The notes under the pieces were generated by a model. That model did no database searches and was not told the origin of the DNA. It saw only the letters and a list, made by a program, of their open reading frames with translations. A stretch of 64,000 nt of DNA, taken from contig JARGNZ010000007.1 in NCBI GenBank assembly GCA_029209985.1, positions 1 through 64,000 on the forward strand, read 5' to 3'. Numbering within the stretch: position 1 is the stretch's first letter; every line of letters begins with the position of its first letter. This DNA comes from Parvibaculaceae bacterium (GTDB lineage: Bacteria > Pseudomonadota > Alphaproteobacteria > Parvibaculales > Parvibaculaceae). The position numbers and the translations under genes were made by a program. Shown here one piece after another: positions 28,450 through 39,201 of the stretch.

Positions 28450-28455
28450 ATTATA
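28450..28455 (-). promoter_or_regulatory. candidate -10 element of the pdhA promoter
   Basis: On the minus strand a perfect TATAAT lies 135 bases upstream of the pdhA start. At 17 bases the -35 position (28473-28478) reads TTAGGT, a weak match, and falls within the inverted repeat at 28470-28488. The call is therefore tentative. Confidence 0.4.
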
Positions 28456-28469
28456 TGATTTTTTTAGAA

Positions 28470-28488
28470 TTAACCTAAATTCGGTTAA
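28470..28488. promoter_or_regulatory. 19-base palindrome TTAACC-N7-GGTTAA, possible operator upstream of pdhA
   Basis: A perfect inverted repeat of six bases per arm lies just upstream of the candidate pdhA -10 element and would cover the -35 region. The symmetry suits a dimeric repressor such as a GntR-type regulator of pyruvate metabolism, but no regulator gene of that kind is in the window and the assignment is inference. Confidence 0.45.
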
Positions 28489-28505
28489 GCCTATGAATTG
28501 AAAGG

Positions 28506-28832
28506 CTAATCTCTAAATATCGTCAACTCATCCGGACGCATGTACCCCAAAAAGGAGCGCACACGTTCGTCAAGAAGGTCAGGATCAATACTCTCAGGGC
28601 GCAGCATCGCAACATTGCGTTCCATGCGTTCTCTTGTTTCCGTCAGCTCACTGAGAACAAGTTGGCGGTCTTCGATTGCCTGCGCATAGCTCATAAATGT
28701 CCGCACCCCCTGCGGGCTTTCGACCACGTGGTACAGAAAGTAGGCCGCCACAAAGAGACCCACCATCGGCAAAAGAAAGCGTCGAAGGCGGAGTGGCTCA
28801 TCAGCAATGCGAATCAGTTCATCTCGTTCCAT
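28506..28832 (-). CDS. ftsB: FtsB/DivIC-like septum formation initiator
   Basis: 108 residues: a short cytoplasmic N-terminus, one membrane helix (LLPMVGLFVAAYFLYHVV, about 20-38), then a coiled-coil segment (residues 45-80) and a C-terminal LDERVRSFLGYMRPDE motif that matches the alphaproteobacterial FtsB end. FtsB joins FtsL and FtsQ in the divisome. The location between eno and pdhA is the standard one for alphaproteobacteria and supports the call despite low sequence conservation. The tail TIFRD is typical. Confidence 0.85.
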   Translation of the reverse strand: MERDELIRIADEPLRLRRFLLPMVGLFVAAYFLYHVVESPQGVRTFMSYAQAIEDRQLVLSELTETRERMERNVAMLRPESIDPDLLDERVRSFLGYMRPDELTIFRD

Positions 28833-28945
28833 GCCCCTAAAGAATCACATAGTGATTCGGCGCGCAAGTAGAATATGTAATTGATTGTATTGATTAAAAT
28901 TCGTCTGCCCGGTGCCGCTGCTGGTCATTAAATATCCCCATACAC

Positions 28946-28972
28946 GAAAGGCGCCCCCATGGAGCGCCTTTC
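28946..28972 (-). terminator. hairpin, probable eno terminator
   Basis: A perfect 9-base inverted repeat (GAAAGGCGC at 28946-28954 with its complement at 28964-28972) and a 9-base loop lie 25 bases after the eno stop. On the minus strand the 3' arm ends in CTTTC, followed by GTGTATG, so the T run is weak. Confidence 0.55.
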
Positions 28973-28997
28973 AAAATTTCATGAGCTGGCCACAGCC

Positions 28998-30302
<1,305 letters not shown>

Positions 30303-30326
30303 TTAGAAATTGAAGATCTGCGCCGG

Positions 30327-30355
30327 TTTATACGGGTTCAGGCCGTCTTGCGCAA
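30327..30355 (-). promoter_or_regulatory. eno: candidate eno promoter
   Basis: On the minus strand, TTGCGC (30350-30355) and TATAAA (30327-30332) are separated by exactly 17 bases, 55 bases upstream of the eno ATG. Matches to the sigma-70 consensus are 4/6 and 5/6. Confidence 0.55.
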
Positions 30356-30474
30356 AGACAAGTTGCGTCAATGCGCCCTTAAACGCAAAAAGAATGCAAT
30401 TTGGCTCCATTTAGGCCGAAACACCATTCCGTTTCAATTTTCACTTGATCCATTGGTGGGAAAACGCCTCGCCC

Positions 30475-31038
30475 TTACCGGTTTTGCGGCTTTGTAGACG
30501 GAGGGCGCACGGCATCGGTCAGGTTGGTGAGAAACTTTTCTCGCTCGTCTTCCACAAATTCATTCGCCGCTTCCGACGCTGCAATGCCGTACCCTAAAAC
30601 AAAAGCCATGCCATGGCGGCCTTGCAGCTCTGCTTCTTTCCTGCGCGTCCGCATTTCCGTCAACAACATGTCGGTAAATTCATAGCGTTCGTTTAGAATG
30701 ATTTCGACCCGGTCTACGGGCAAATAATCAGCAATAGAAAGCGCATATAAAACTTCTGAACGAAGGGAATGGCGCAATTGGATACGGCGCATCTCTTTGA
30801 AAAAATATTGCCGACCAGATTCTGTGATTTGATATTCTTTTTTGGCAGGGCGGCTGTCTTGTTCGATTTTCTCGAACTCTACAAAGCCCTTTTCCGTTAA
30901 TGTCGCAAGCGCTGGATAAATCCCACTTGGGCTGATGTCGAGGTAAAGCGAGACATTCAACTCAAGTTCTTTTTTAATATCATAGCCGCTTGCCGCACCA
31001 CGGATAAGCACACTAAGCACCAAGTGCTGCGTGTTCAT
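30475..31038 (-). CDS. PadR family transcriptional regulator
   Basis: 187 residues. An N-terminal winged helix-turn-helix of PadR type: HLVLSVLIRGAASGYDIKKEL, then PSGIYPALATLTEKGFVEFE and the KKEYQITESGRQYF wing (about residues 1-80); the C-terminal half is a helical dimerisation region. PadR proteins repress detoxification or transport genes and respond to small ligands. No obvious target gene is adjacent apart from its own promoter and the divergent que operon, so its regulon is unknown; regulation of the que genes is possible but not shown. A TTGACA-containing promoter lies upstream. Confidence 0.9.
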   Translation of the reverse strand: MNTQHLVLSVLIRGAASGYDIKKELELNVSLYLDISPSGIYPALATLTEKGFVEFEKIEQDSRPAKKEYQITESGRQYFFKEMRRIQLRHSLRSEVLYALSIADYLPVDRVEIILNERYEFTDMLLTEMRTRRKEAELQGRHGMAFVLGYGIAASEAANEFVEDEREKFLTNLTDAVRPPSTKPQNR

Positions 31039-31077
31039 ACATTTCTCCCGATGTTGTAGGGTAAGTGTAAACGGATC

Positions 31078-31107
31078 TGCATAAAGCTCAAGATTTTATA
31101 CTGTCAA
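31078..31107 (-). promoter_or_regulatory. candidate promoter of the padR-type gene
   Basis: Minus strand: perfect TTGACA at 31102-31107 and TATGCA (3/6) at 31078-31083 with an 18-base spacer, about 40 bases upstream of the regulator's ATG. The -35 is strong, the -10 weak. Confidence 0.45.
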
Positions 31108-31157
31108 AACCTATTCTAACTATCTACTTTGCAGCAATCGACATGCCAAATGGACAT

Positions 31158-31191
31158 CCTTTTGAGGGGCGGACTCAAAGGAAATGCCCCT
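31158..31191 (+). promoter_or_regulatory. pseudoknot-capable RNA element upstream of queC
   Basis: TTTGAG (31161-31166) can pair with CTCAAA (31174-31179); AGGGGC (31165-31170), partly in that loop, can pair with GCCCCT (31186-31191). The pairings interlock, as in an H-type pseudoknot, or compete as alternatives. It lies 63 bases before queC. The loop does not match the preQ1-I consensus, so a riboswitch is only a possibility. Confidence 0.3.
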
Positions 31192-31253
31192 GCACTTGAC
31201 GTACTCCCTCGTATCTGCTCAACACCAGTTGTTCTCACTTTTAGGGTTTCAGC

Positions 31254-31958
31254 ATGACGCAAAGCGCCTTGGTATTATTTTCTGGCGGACAAGATTCAAC
31301 CGTGTGTTTGGCGTGGGCGCTCTCGCGGTTTGATCATGTCGAGACCATTGGGTTTGACTATGGTCAATCTCATGTTGTGGAGCTTGAATGCCGCGAAAAT
31401 GTACGCAAAGCTCTATGTGACGCTTTTCCAGACTGGGCAAAAAAACTGGGCGAAGACCATGTGTTAAGCCTGCCCACGCTGGCACAAGTAAGCGAAACGG
31501 CCTTGACCCGTGATGTAGCCATTGAAATGGGTGACAATGGTCTACCAACAACCTTTGTTCCGGGCCGCAATCTACTGTTTTTCAATTATGCGGCTGCCTT
31601 GGGCTATCGACGCGGTATCACATCGCTGGTCGGTGGCATGTGTGAAACAGACTATTCAGGCTATCCAGATTGCCGAGACGATACGCTCAGTGCGCTGGAA
31701 ACAGCTTTGAGCCTTGGGATGGACCGCCCCTTCACCATCGAGCGCCCACTAATGTGGATTGATAAGGCGCAAACGTGGGCCTTAGCTGAAGAACTAGGCG
31801 GCCCAGAGTTGACCGAGGTCATTATAGAGCATAGCCACACCTGCTACCGTGGCACCCGCGACCAACGCCACCCATGGGGATATGGATGTAATGATTGCCC
31901 GGCCTGTGATTTACGCAAAAAAGGCTATACAACATGGCAAGCCAGCCGCGCCAAATGA
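31254..31958 (+). CDS. queC: 7-cyano-7-deazaguanine synthase QueC
   Basis: 234 residues. The ATP pyrophosphatase P-loop [15 protein letters not shown] is at residues 9-23; the family segment [21 protein letters not shown] is near residue 100; the zinc site is formed by cysteines in SHTCYRG and [15 protein letters not shown] close to the C-terminus. It converts 7-carboxy-7-deazaguanine to preQ0 using ATP and ammonia. First gene of queC-queE-queD-queF, all on the plus strand, the route from a pterin precursor to preQ1 for tRNA queuosine. A folE gene for the first step is not in the window. Confidence 0.97.
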   Translation: MTQSALVLFSGGQDSTVCLAWALSRFDHVETIGFDYGQSHVVELECRENVRKALCDAFPDWAKKLGEDHVLSLPTLAQVSETALTRDVAIEMGDNGLPTTFVPGRNLLFFNYAAALGYRRGITSLVGGMCETDYSGYPDCRDDTLSALETALSLGMDRPFTIERPLMWIDKAQTWALAEELGGPELTEVIIEHSHTCYRGTRDQRHPWGYGCNDCPACDLRKKGYTTWQASRAK

Positions 31959-32036
31959 GGATGGCTGAGAGTAATCAAAATGCATCGCGCGCGTTGAACC
32001 GCCCTGCACCCAACCGACACGATTGAGAACGGCCTA

Positions 32037-32666
32037 ATGTATTCAGTAAAAGAAATTTATTACACGCTGCAAGGCGAAGGCGCCCACGCTGGGCGCCCGG
32101 CTGTGTTTTGCCGCTTTTCTGGATGCAATCTATGGACGGGCCGCGAGAAAGACAGAGAAAAAGCCATCTGCCAATTCTGCGACACCGATTTTGTTGGCAC
32201 AGATGGTCCTGGCGGCGGCAAGTTTGAAGATGCGGCAGCATTGGTGGCCAGCGTTAAAGCCCATTGGACCGGCGTGGGCGGTGTGCCTTATGTCGTGTGC
32301 ACGGGCGGCGAGCCTTTATTGCAATTAGATGTGCCGCTCATACAAGCTTTTCAAGCGGCTGGTTTTGAAGTAGCGATTGAAAGCAATGGCACCCTCGCAG
32401 CCCCGAGCGAACTGGACTGGATTTGCATTAGCCCCAAAGAAGGATCTGAAATGATCCAGAAAACGGGCAATGAACTCAAATTGGTTTTTCCGCAACCCGG
32501 TTTTCCCCCTGAGATGTTTGAAGACTGGGGCTTTGAGCATTTGCTGTTACAGCCCATGGATGGGCCAGAGGTTGTGGCCAATACTCGTGATGCCATTCAA
32601 TATTGCATGGACCACCCCCAGTGGCGGTTGAGCGTTCAGACACACAAATACATTGGGATTGACTGA
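32037..32666 (+). CDS. queE: 7-carboxy-7-deazaguanine synthase QueE
   Basis: 209 residues, radical SAM enzyme with the unusual CX14CX2C cluster motif of QueE: C30, C45 and C48. The N-terminal KEIYYTLQGEGAHAGRPAVF and the CTGGEPLLQ segment (SAM contacts) fit the family. It contracts 6-carboxytetrahydropterin to the 7-deazapurine ring. The gene starts 78 bases after queC and its stop overlaps the queD start (TGATG), so QueE and QueD, consecutive enzymes, are coupled. The C-terminus SVQTHKYIGID is the usual end of the protein. Confidence 0.96.
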   Translation: MYSVKEIYYTLQGEGAHAGRPAVFCRFSGCNLWTGREKDREKAICQFCDTDFVGTDGPGGGKFEDAAALVASVKAHWTGVGGVPYVVCTGGEPLLQLDVPLIQAFQAAGFEVAIESNGTLAAPSELDWICISPKEGSEMIQKTGNELKLVFPQPGFPPEMFEDWGFEHLLLQPMDGPEVVANTRDAIQYCMDHPQWRLSVQTHKYIGID

Positions 32667-33031
32667 TGCGTATCTACAAAGAGTTTAAGTTTGAAGCGGC
32701 GCACTTCCTGCCCAGCGCCCCAGAGGGGCATCCCAATAGCCGCATTCATGGACACTCCTTTCGGGTTGTCGTATGGATGGAAGGTGAGCCAGACCCCACC
32801 ACAGGGCTTATTCGTGAATTTGGCGATATGTATGAAGTCCTCGATGCAACACGTGCGCAGTTGGACCATAATATGCTCAACGACATTGTTGACCTTGGGC
32901 CTCCCACGCTTGAAAACATTTGCATCTGGCTATGGAAAAAACTGAAACCGTCTTTGCGGCGTTTATCACGGGTTGAAATTCATCGTGACAGTTGCGGTGA
33001 AGGGTGTGTGTATGACGGGCCGGTTTCTTGA
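32666..33031 (+). CDS. queD: 6-carboxytetrahydropterin synthase family protein (QueD)
   Basis: 121 residues of the tunnelling-fold pterin family. The zinc ligands are His13 (FEAAHFLP), His28 and His30 (RIHGHSF); the C-terminal RVEIHRDSCGEGCVY matches the E. coli QueD end. The reaction expected from context is dihydroneopterin triphosphate to 6-carboxytetrahydropterin. Oddity: where E. coli QueD has the catalytic Cys (EGHKCGRLHGH), this protein reads EGHPNSRIHGH, so Asn24 occupies the Cys position. The operon placement still argues for the QueD step, but a changed mechanism or a different pterin activity should be considered. Overlaps the queE stop. Confidence 0.9.
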   Translation: MRIYKEFKFEAAHFLPSAPEGHPNSRIHGHSFRVVVWMEGEPDPTTGLIREFGDMYEVLDATRAQLDHNMLNDIVDLGPPTLENICIWLWKKLKPSLRRLSRVEIHRDSCGEGCVYDGPVS

Positions 33032-33072
33032 GACAGACTGTCATCAGTAAACGTATTGAATGAGGAAGCACA

Positions 33073-33546
33073 ATGAGCCATTCCAACGAAACAGACCTTA
33101 GTGGATTGAGCCAACTCGGCGGCGCCAGTGACGTTGCGGCCTCCCCTGAAGACGCGATTTTAGAACGCGTGCCCAATCCGCATTCAGATACAAATTATAC
33201 AGCGCGCTTCACCTGCCCTGAATTTACATCCCTTTGCCCGGTTACCGGGCAACCCGACTATGCTCACCTTGTCATCGATTATTTACCCGGTGATTGGCTG
33301 GTGGAATCCAAGTCGCTCAAGCTTTTCCTACAAAGCTTCCGCAATCACGGGGCATTTCATGAGGATTGCACTGTTGGCATTGGTAAGCGCCTCAATGACA
33401 CGATTGCCCCTCGGTGGATGCGCATTGCAGGATATTGGTTTCCGCGTGGCGGCATTCCCATTGATGTGTTCTGGCAAACCGGGGCCATACCAGAGGGGCT
33501 TTGGGTTCCAGACACGGGCGTTGCCCCGTATCGTGGACGTGGTTAA
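33073..33546 (+). CDS. queF: NADPH-dependent preQ0 reductase QueF
   Basis: 157 residues, the short unimodal (YkvM) type of the T-fold nitrile reductase. The catalytic cysteine is C55 in [12 protein letters not shown], and the family NADPH motif is [10 protein letters not shown] near residue 77, with [12 protein letters not shown] after it. It reduces the nitrile of preQ0 to the aminomethyl of preQ1, which is then inserted into tRNA. Last gene of the que operon, 41 bases after queD, and followed by a clear terminator. About 25 extra N-terminal residues precede the conserved core. Confidence 0.97.
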   Translation: MSHSNETDLSGLSQLGGASDVAASPEDAILERVPNPHSDTNYTARFTCPEFTSLCPVTGQPDYAHLVIDYLPGDWLVESKSLKLFLQSFRNHGAFHEDCTVGIGKRLNDTIAPRWMRIAGYWFPRGGIPIDVFWQTGAIPEGLWVPDTGVAPYRGRG

Positions 33547-33570
33547 TTAACCCATAACACCTTTCCTACT

Positions 33571-33595
33571 CCTTAAATGCAATTTAGGTGTTTTT
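33571..33595 (+). terminator. rho-independent terminator of the que operon
   Basis: The hairpin CC-T-TAAAT / ATTTAGG (33571-33588, loop GCA) is followed by TGTTTTT. An outer AACACCT/AGGTGTT pairing (33556-33562 with 33586-33592) is an alternative. Both place a U run directly after the stem, 25 bases beyond the queF stop. Confidence 0.6.
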
Positions 33596-33630
33596 AATCT
33601 CTATACGTCATACCTGTTAGCTCAAGTGAA

Positions 33631-35094
33631 TTGACATTCGTAGAGGTATGCCGTTTGTTGCATCGGGTTGTTACGCAAAACTCATCTACCCACGTAAATG
33701 CGTCACCTCGCGGTGACAACACCCCCTCATTGTCTCCAAGAGTTTTTGCTGCTGAGTTTTCTTCCGTTAGCATTGCGCACGCCTGTCTCATTCTGGCGCT
33801 TGGGTATGCGGCCATCTCAATTTACAATTTCTATGTACTGCCAGAACCGCACAACGTCACTTTGTTTGTCATTGCAGGGCTTACTTCTGGCACGCTGCTC
33901 GCCCTTTATCTCGTCAACCGTCTGGTCACCTTTCCAGACTACATCGCACACCCCCTTTTCATTCTGGTGGCTCTCCTCATCTTGGGCAACGTTGTGACGC
34001 AATGCGTCATATTAGAAGAGGAAAAATATCTCACGAACTTCATGCTGATCACGACCGGCGTGTCTTTAATCTTTTTCTCTTGGCGCATGCTCATTCTCTT
34101 TTATGTCCTTGTGATTGGATCCTTTGCTTGGACTTTGCAATACATTCACCCTGCGCCAGATTACACCCAGCAATTTTTTGTGATGGGCTGTAGTTTTCTC
34201 ATTGGCATCCTTTCTGTGTCGGTTCGGAAAAATGTGCTGCACCACCTCCTCCTCACCCGTGCTTTAGCGCAGTCCAAATCAGAACGTCTGCAAGAAGCAT
34301 TGGCAGAGTCACAACGCGGCATCAAAGCCCAGCAAGAAAATCATTCAAAAAGTAATTTCTTAGCGCATATGAGCCATGAGCTGCGCACGCCCTTGACCGC
34401 GATCATTGGGTTTTCAGACATTATAAAGCTGGAGCTATTCGGCTCTTTAAGAAATGATCGCTATGCAGATTATATTTCTGACATTCATGCCTCAAGCGAG
34501 CATCTTCTCTCTTTAGTGAACGATATTTTGGACTTGTCCAAGTTGGAAGAGAATATGGTCGACGTGCATTTGACCTCTGTTGACTTAGGCGAGACGCTGG
34601 AACGCAGCCTGAGCATGGTACGGGAACGGGCCAGAAAAAATAACCTCACCCTTGAGCACACCCCACTTGACGGTGAGCCGGTGATTTATTCCGACCCCCT
34701 ACGCCTCAAGCAAATTGTGCTCAACCTACTGAGCAACGCGGTTAAGTTCACCCCAAGTGGCGGATTGGTGAGTCTGGAAACTCATTTTGATCCCTCAGGC
34801 ACGCTTATCATCGAAGTGCGTGACACGGGAGTGGGCATGAGTGAGGCGGAAATGGCCAATGCGCGCGAGCCATTTTGGCAGGCAAAAGCCTACCGGTCGT
34901 CGCCCACAGAAGGCACGGGATTGGGCTTGTCGCTCTCTAAAGAACTCGCAGAACTTTTAGGCGGGCGCCTTGAGATAGAAAGCGAGCCAAATGTGGGTAC
35001 TACGGCCCGCTTGGTGCTTCCGTATGAAGCTATCCAAAACCCCGCACACAAAAAACCCTCCGAAGACAGAGAGCCTAGAGAGGGTTTCAAGTAA
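33631..35094 (+). CDS. orphan membrane histidine kinase (PleC/DivJ-like catalytic core)
   Basis: 487 residues if the TTG at 33631 is the start; later TTG codons are possible because about 50 residues precede the first membrane helix. Five to six transmembrane helices (about residues 50-205) without a recognisable periplasmic domain, then a coiled coil, the H box FLAHMSHELRTPLTAIIGFSDIIKLELFG split over residues 246-270, an N box LNLLSNAVKFTPSGG, G1 DTGVGMSEAEM and G2 GTGLGLSL. The H-box neighbourhood closely resembles PleC and DivJ kinases that feed DivK in alphaproteobacteria. No response regulator gene is adjacent, so it is an orphan. Its last codons overlap the hairpin terminating kdsA from the other strand. 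Confidence 0.85.
   Translation: MTFVEVCRLLHRVVTQNSSTHVNASPRGDNTPSLSPRVFAAEFSSVSIAHACLILALGYAAISIYNFYVLPEPHNVTLFVIAGLTSGTLLALYLVNRLVTFPDYIAHPLFILVALLILGNVVTQCVILEEEKYLTNFMLITTGVSLIFFSWRMLILFYVLVIGSFAWTLQYIHPAPDYTQQFFVMGCSFLIGILSVSVRKNVLHHLLLTRALAQSKSERLQEALAESQRGIKAQQENHSKSNFLAHMSHELRTPLTAIIGFSDIIKLELFGSLRNDRYADYISDIHASSEHLLSLVNDILDLSKLEENMVDVHLTSVDLGETLERSLSMVRERARKNNLTLEHTPLDGEPVIYSDPLRLKQIVLNLLSNAVKFTPSGGLVSLETHFDPSGTLIIEVRDTGVGMSEAEMANAREPFWQAKAYRSSPTEGTGLGLSLSKELAELLGGRLEIESEPNVGTTARLVLPYEAIQNPAHKKPSEDREPREGFK
35050..35087 (-). terminator. kdsA terminator embedded in the facing kinase gene
   Basis: AAACCCTC (35053-35060) pairs with GAGGGTTT (35080-35087). On the minus strand the stem is followed by a T6 run, 28 bases after the kdsA stop. 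The element lies inside the last 15 codons of the plus-strand kinase gene. Confidence 0.7.
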
Positions 35095-35114
35095 ATTTTG
35101 GAATGTAACCCAGC

Positions 35115-35948
35115 TTAATTCCGTTGCTTGGACAGCTCATCGAAGGCCATTAAGCGGGCAAGCAAAGCTTCCATCTGATCAACCGGCACCATGTTGGGGC
35201 CATCAGAGGGGGCTGTATCTGGGTCCTGGTGCGTTTCCACAAAGAGAGCCGCAACGCCAACAGCTACGGCGGCGCGGGCAAGCACTGGGACAAATTCGCG
35301 TTGACCACCAGAGGTCGCGCCGTTCCCGCCGGGCTGCTGAACTGAGTGTGTCGCATCAAAGACAACGGGAGCGCCAATTGCGGCAAGCTCAGGCAAGGAG
35401 CGCATGTCAGACACCAATGTGTTGTACCCGAATGATGCGCCTCGCTCTGTTGTCATCACGTTTGGATTGCCTGCTTCCACAACTTTGGCCACCACGTGCT
35501 TCATGTCCCAAGGGGCCAAAAACTGGCCTTTCTTTACATTCACAACTTTACCCGTTGCGGCGGCCGCTTCCAAGAGGTCGGTTTGGCGACACAGAAAAGC
35601 CGGGATCTGCAAAACATCCACCACTTCGCCGGCAATCGCGCACTGTTCTTCTGTGTGCACATCCGTAATGGTAGGCACGTCAAATTCTTTGCTCACCGCT
35701 TCGAATATCGGCAAAGCATTTTCAATGCCAATGCCGCGCTGACTGTTGCGGCTGGAGCGGTTGGCTTTGTCGAATGAGCTTTTATAGATGAAGTTAATGC
35801 CCAAACGGCTGGTGATTTCTTTCAGCTCATTGGCCATGAAAAAAGCATGATCCCGGCTTTCCATAGCGCATGGCCCTGCAATAAGGGTCAATGGCTTATC
35901 GTTCCCGATTTCAAAATTCGCCAGCTTGATAATTGCGTTTGGACTCAT
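35115..35948 (-). CDS. kdsA: 3-deoxy-8-phosphooctulonate synthase KdsA
   Basis: 278 residues from the ATG at 35948; a GTG at 35963 would add five residues. The DAHP-synthase-like barrel is recognised by [46 protein letters not shown] and the [12 protein letters not shown] segment with the active-site loop. The enzyme joins phosphoenolpyruvate and arabinose 5-phosphate to Kdo 8-phosphate for LPS. A Cys in [10 protein letters not shown] is conserved in KdsA generally; the metal-binding cysteine of class II enzymes was not checked in detail. 68 bases after pyrG, same strand. Confidence 0.96.
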   Translation of the reverse strand: MSPNAIIKLANFEIGNDKPLTLIAGPCAMESRDHAFFMANELKEITSRLGINFIYKSSFDKANRSSRNSQRGIGIENALPIFEAVSKEFDVPTITDVHTEEQCAIAGEVVDVLQIPAFLCRQTDLLEAAAATGKVVNVKKGQFLAPWDMKHVVAKVVEAGNPNVMTTERGASFGYNTLVSDMRSLPELAAIGAPVVFDATHSVQQPGGNGATSGGQREFVPVLARAAVAVGVAALFVETHQDPDTAPSDGPNMVPVDQMEALLARLMAFDELSKQRN

Positions 35949-36016
35949 GACGTTCTCTACCACTTCATCTGCTTTGCTGATGTGCGCCCTTCACAGGCTC
36001 ACACGCGATGGAAAAT

Positions 36017-37651
<1,635 letters not shown>

Positions 37652-37776
37652 CTACCTTAAACAAGTTTCATCCGATTCGAAGCAGTGATAACCGTTTCGA
37701 GTGTCGAATTTGAAAAAAATACAAAATGCCACCACGCCTTGACCTCAAGACGGGGTGGCTTGGTCGGCTTAAACTA

Positions 37777-38145
37777 TTATCCGCGTGGGACAACTGGTGC
37801 GCTTGGAACCTCAGGTGCTGTCGGAGCTGCTGGCACTTCAGAACCAGGAACTTCAGGTGCAGCGAAAGGTGCTGGCACTTGGTTTTCTGACCCACCCAGC
37901 AAATCTGTTGGGGACGTGTTGTACGTCGCGATCAGAGTGAGCCCAAGGCTTGTCGCAAAGAACAAACCGCCGCAAATGGCTGCTACACGGGACAAAAGAT
38001 TCCCCGCTGCCCGGCCAGACATCATGCCTCCGCCGCCACCGCCGCCACCAATACCCAGCGCACCGCCCTCAGAGCGTTGCAGCAGAATGGTGACAATCAA
38101 TGTAACTGCGATCAATAGATGAACGACGAGCAGAATGGTGTCCAT
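37777..38145 (-). CDS. secG: preprotein translocase subunit SecG
   Basis: 122 residues from the ATG at 38145. Two membrane helices (about 5-22 and 51-72) flank a cytoplasmic loop with TILLQRSEGGALG, an eight-glycine run and MMSGRAAGNLLSRV, the SecG signature. SecG is the auxiliary inner-membrane subunit of SecYEG. The C-terminal tail (from about residue 85) is rich in Pro, Ala, Val and Glu with repeated APEVP units. The Gly run is encoded by near-identical GGN codons at about 38026-38049, a potentially slippery tract. Confidence 0.93.
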   Translation of the reverse strand: MDTILLVVHLLIAVTLIVTILLQRSEGGALGIGGGGGGGGMMSGRAAGNLLSRVAAICGGLFFATSLGLTLIATYNTSPTDLLGGSENQVPAPFAAPEVPGSEVPAAPTAPEVPSAPVVPRG

Positions 38146-38424
38146 GTGTTCCAAATCCTAAAATGCGCACATGCGAATAACCAAGACAGCTGGCTACCCT
38201 CAAGAATGCTGCGATATCTAACGCAGTCAGCGCCCAATTACCAGCCTAGGGATCGCTTTTGTCTGCTTTTTCATCAGAATTTGTGACGATAAATACAGAC
38301 AAGAGAAAATCCTGTCCTAAAAACCCAGAAAACCAGCCATTTTTACGCATTTCATGCCTATTTTGGCTGAAAGCGCGGCGATAAATTGTTCACCGCCACG
38401 CCCCTCTTTTATAGAGCCTCTATT

Positions 38425-39201
38425 TTATAGATATGCGGAGATAATTCCGTAGAAATCAGCCGCTGTCAGGCTTGCACCGCCAACCAATGCGCCGTTTACA
38501 TTTGGGGCAGCCATCAGCTCTTCCGCGTTTGTTGGTTTCACGGAGCCACCGTAAAGAACCCGGTAGCCGTTGCCTTGCTCACCAAACCGCGCCACCAAGC
38601 GCTTGCGAATATGAGTATGGACTTGGCCCACTTCAGCTGTTGTGGGGGTGCGGCCCGTGCCAATTGCCCATACAGGCTCATAGGCAATGACCGTGTTTTT
38701 CGGATCAAAATCGTCACCCAGCGACCCTTTGAGTTGGGCTGTAATGACGCTCAACGTTTTGCCTGCATCCCGTTCTGCCTCAGTCTCTCCCACGCACACG
38801 ATGGAAATAAGGCCTGCGCGGTGTCCCGCTGCTGCTTTCTGTGCAACCAGCGCATTTGTTTCCCCGTGGTCCGCCCGGCGTTCGGAATGGCCAACGATGA
38901 CGTATTTTGCGCCCACGTCTTTCAGCATCTCTGCGCTCACGTCGCCTGTGTGGGCGCCGCTGACTTGCGTATGGCAATCTTGGCCACCGATTCGGACTTT
39001 TGAACCTTTTGCCGTCTCAACCAACAGGGCAATCGTTGGTGTTGGAGGGCAAATCAATACGTCGCACGGAAGACGATCAAGCTTGCTCAGCTTTTTAGCC
39101 AATGCGTTGATTTCCTTCTTTGCACCGCGCAATCCGTTCATTTTCCAGTTGCCCGCTACAAGCGGTTTGGGAGCTCTTACTGTCGTTTTGCGCGCTGCCA
39201 T
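38425..39201 (-). CDS. tpiA: triosephosphate isomerase
   Basis: 258 residues from the ATG at 39201, preceded by AAAGGAAA; an opening at 39231 is unlikely. Active-site residues are in GNWKMNG (Lys20), [14 protein letters not shown] (His) and [15 protein letters not shown] (Glu), with the phosphate loop YGGSVKPTN and GALVGGASL near the end. It interconverts dihydroxyacetone phosphate and glyceraldehyde 3-phosphate. Nine extra residues precede the usual N-terminus. The 279 bases to secG downstream hold only a weak GGCG/CGCC hairpin and AT-rich sequence. Confidence 0.97.
   Translation of the reverse strand: MAARKTTVRAPKPLVAGNWKMNGLRGAKKEINALAKKLSKLDRLPCDVLICPPTPTIALLVETAKGSKVRIGGQDCHTQVSGAHTGDVSAEMLKDVGAKYVIVGHSERRADHGETNALVAQKAAAGHRAGLISIVCVGETEAERDAGKTLSVITAQLKGSLGDDFDPKNTVIAYEPVWAIGTGRTPTTAEVGQVHTHIRKRLVARFGEQGNGYRVLYGGSVKPTNAEELMAAPNVNGALVGGASLTAADFYGIISAYL

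Noticed and set aside
28470-28488. CtrA site upstream of pdhA
   Set aside because: The TTAA cores are 11 bases apart and inverted within a palindrome, unlike the CtrA pattern.
31158-31253. preQ1-I riboswitch before queC
   Set aside because: The loop lacks the conserved pyrimidine-rich and C-containing core and the A-rich tail does not fit; only the general pseudoknot idea is kept as a speculative finding.
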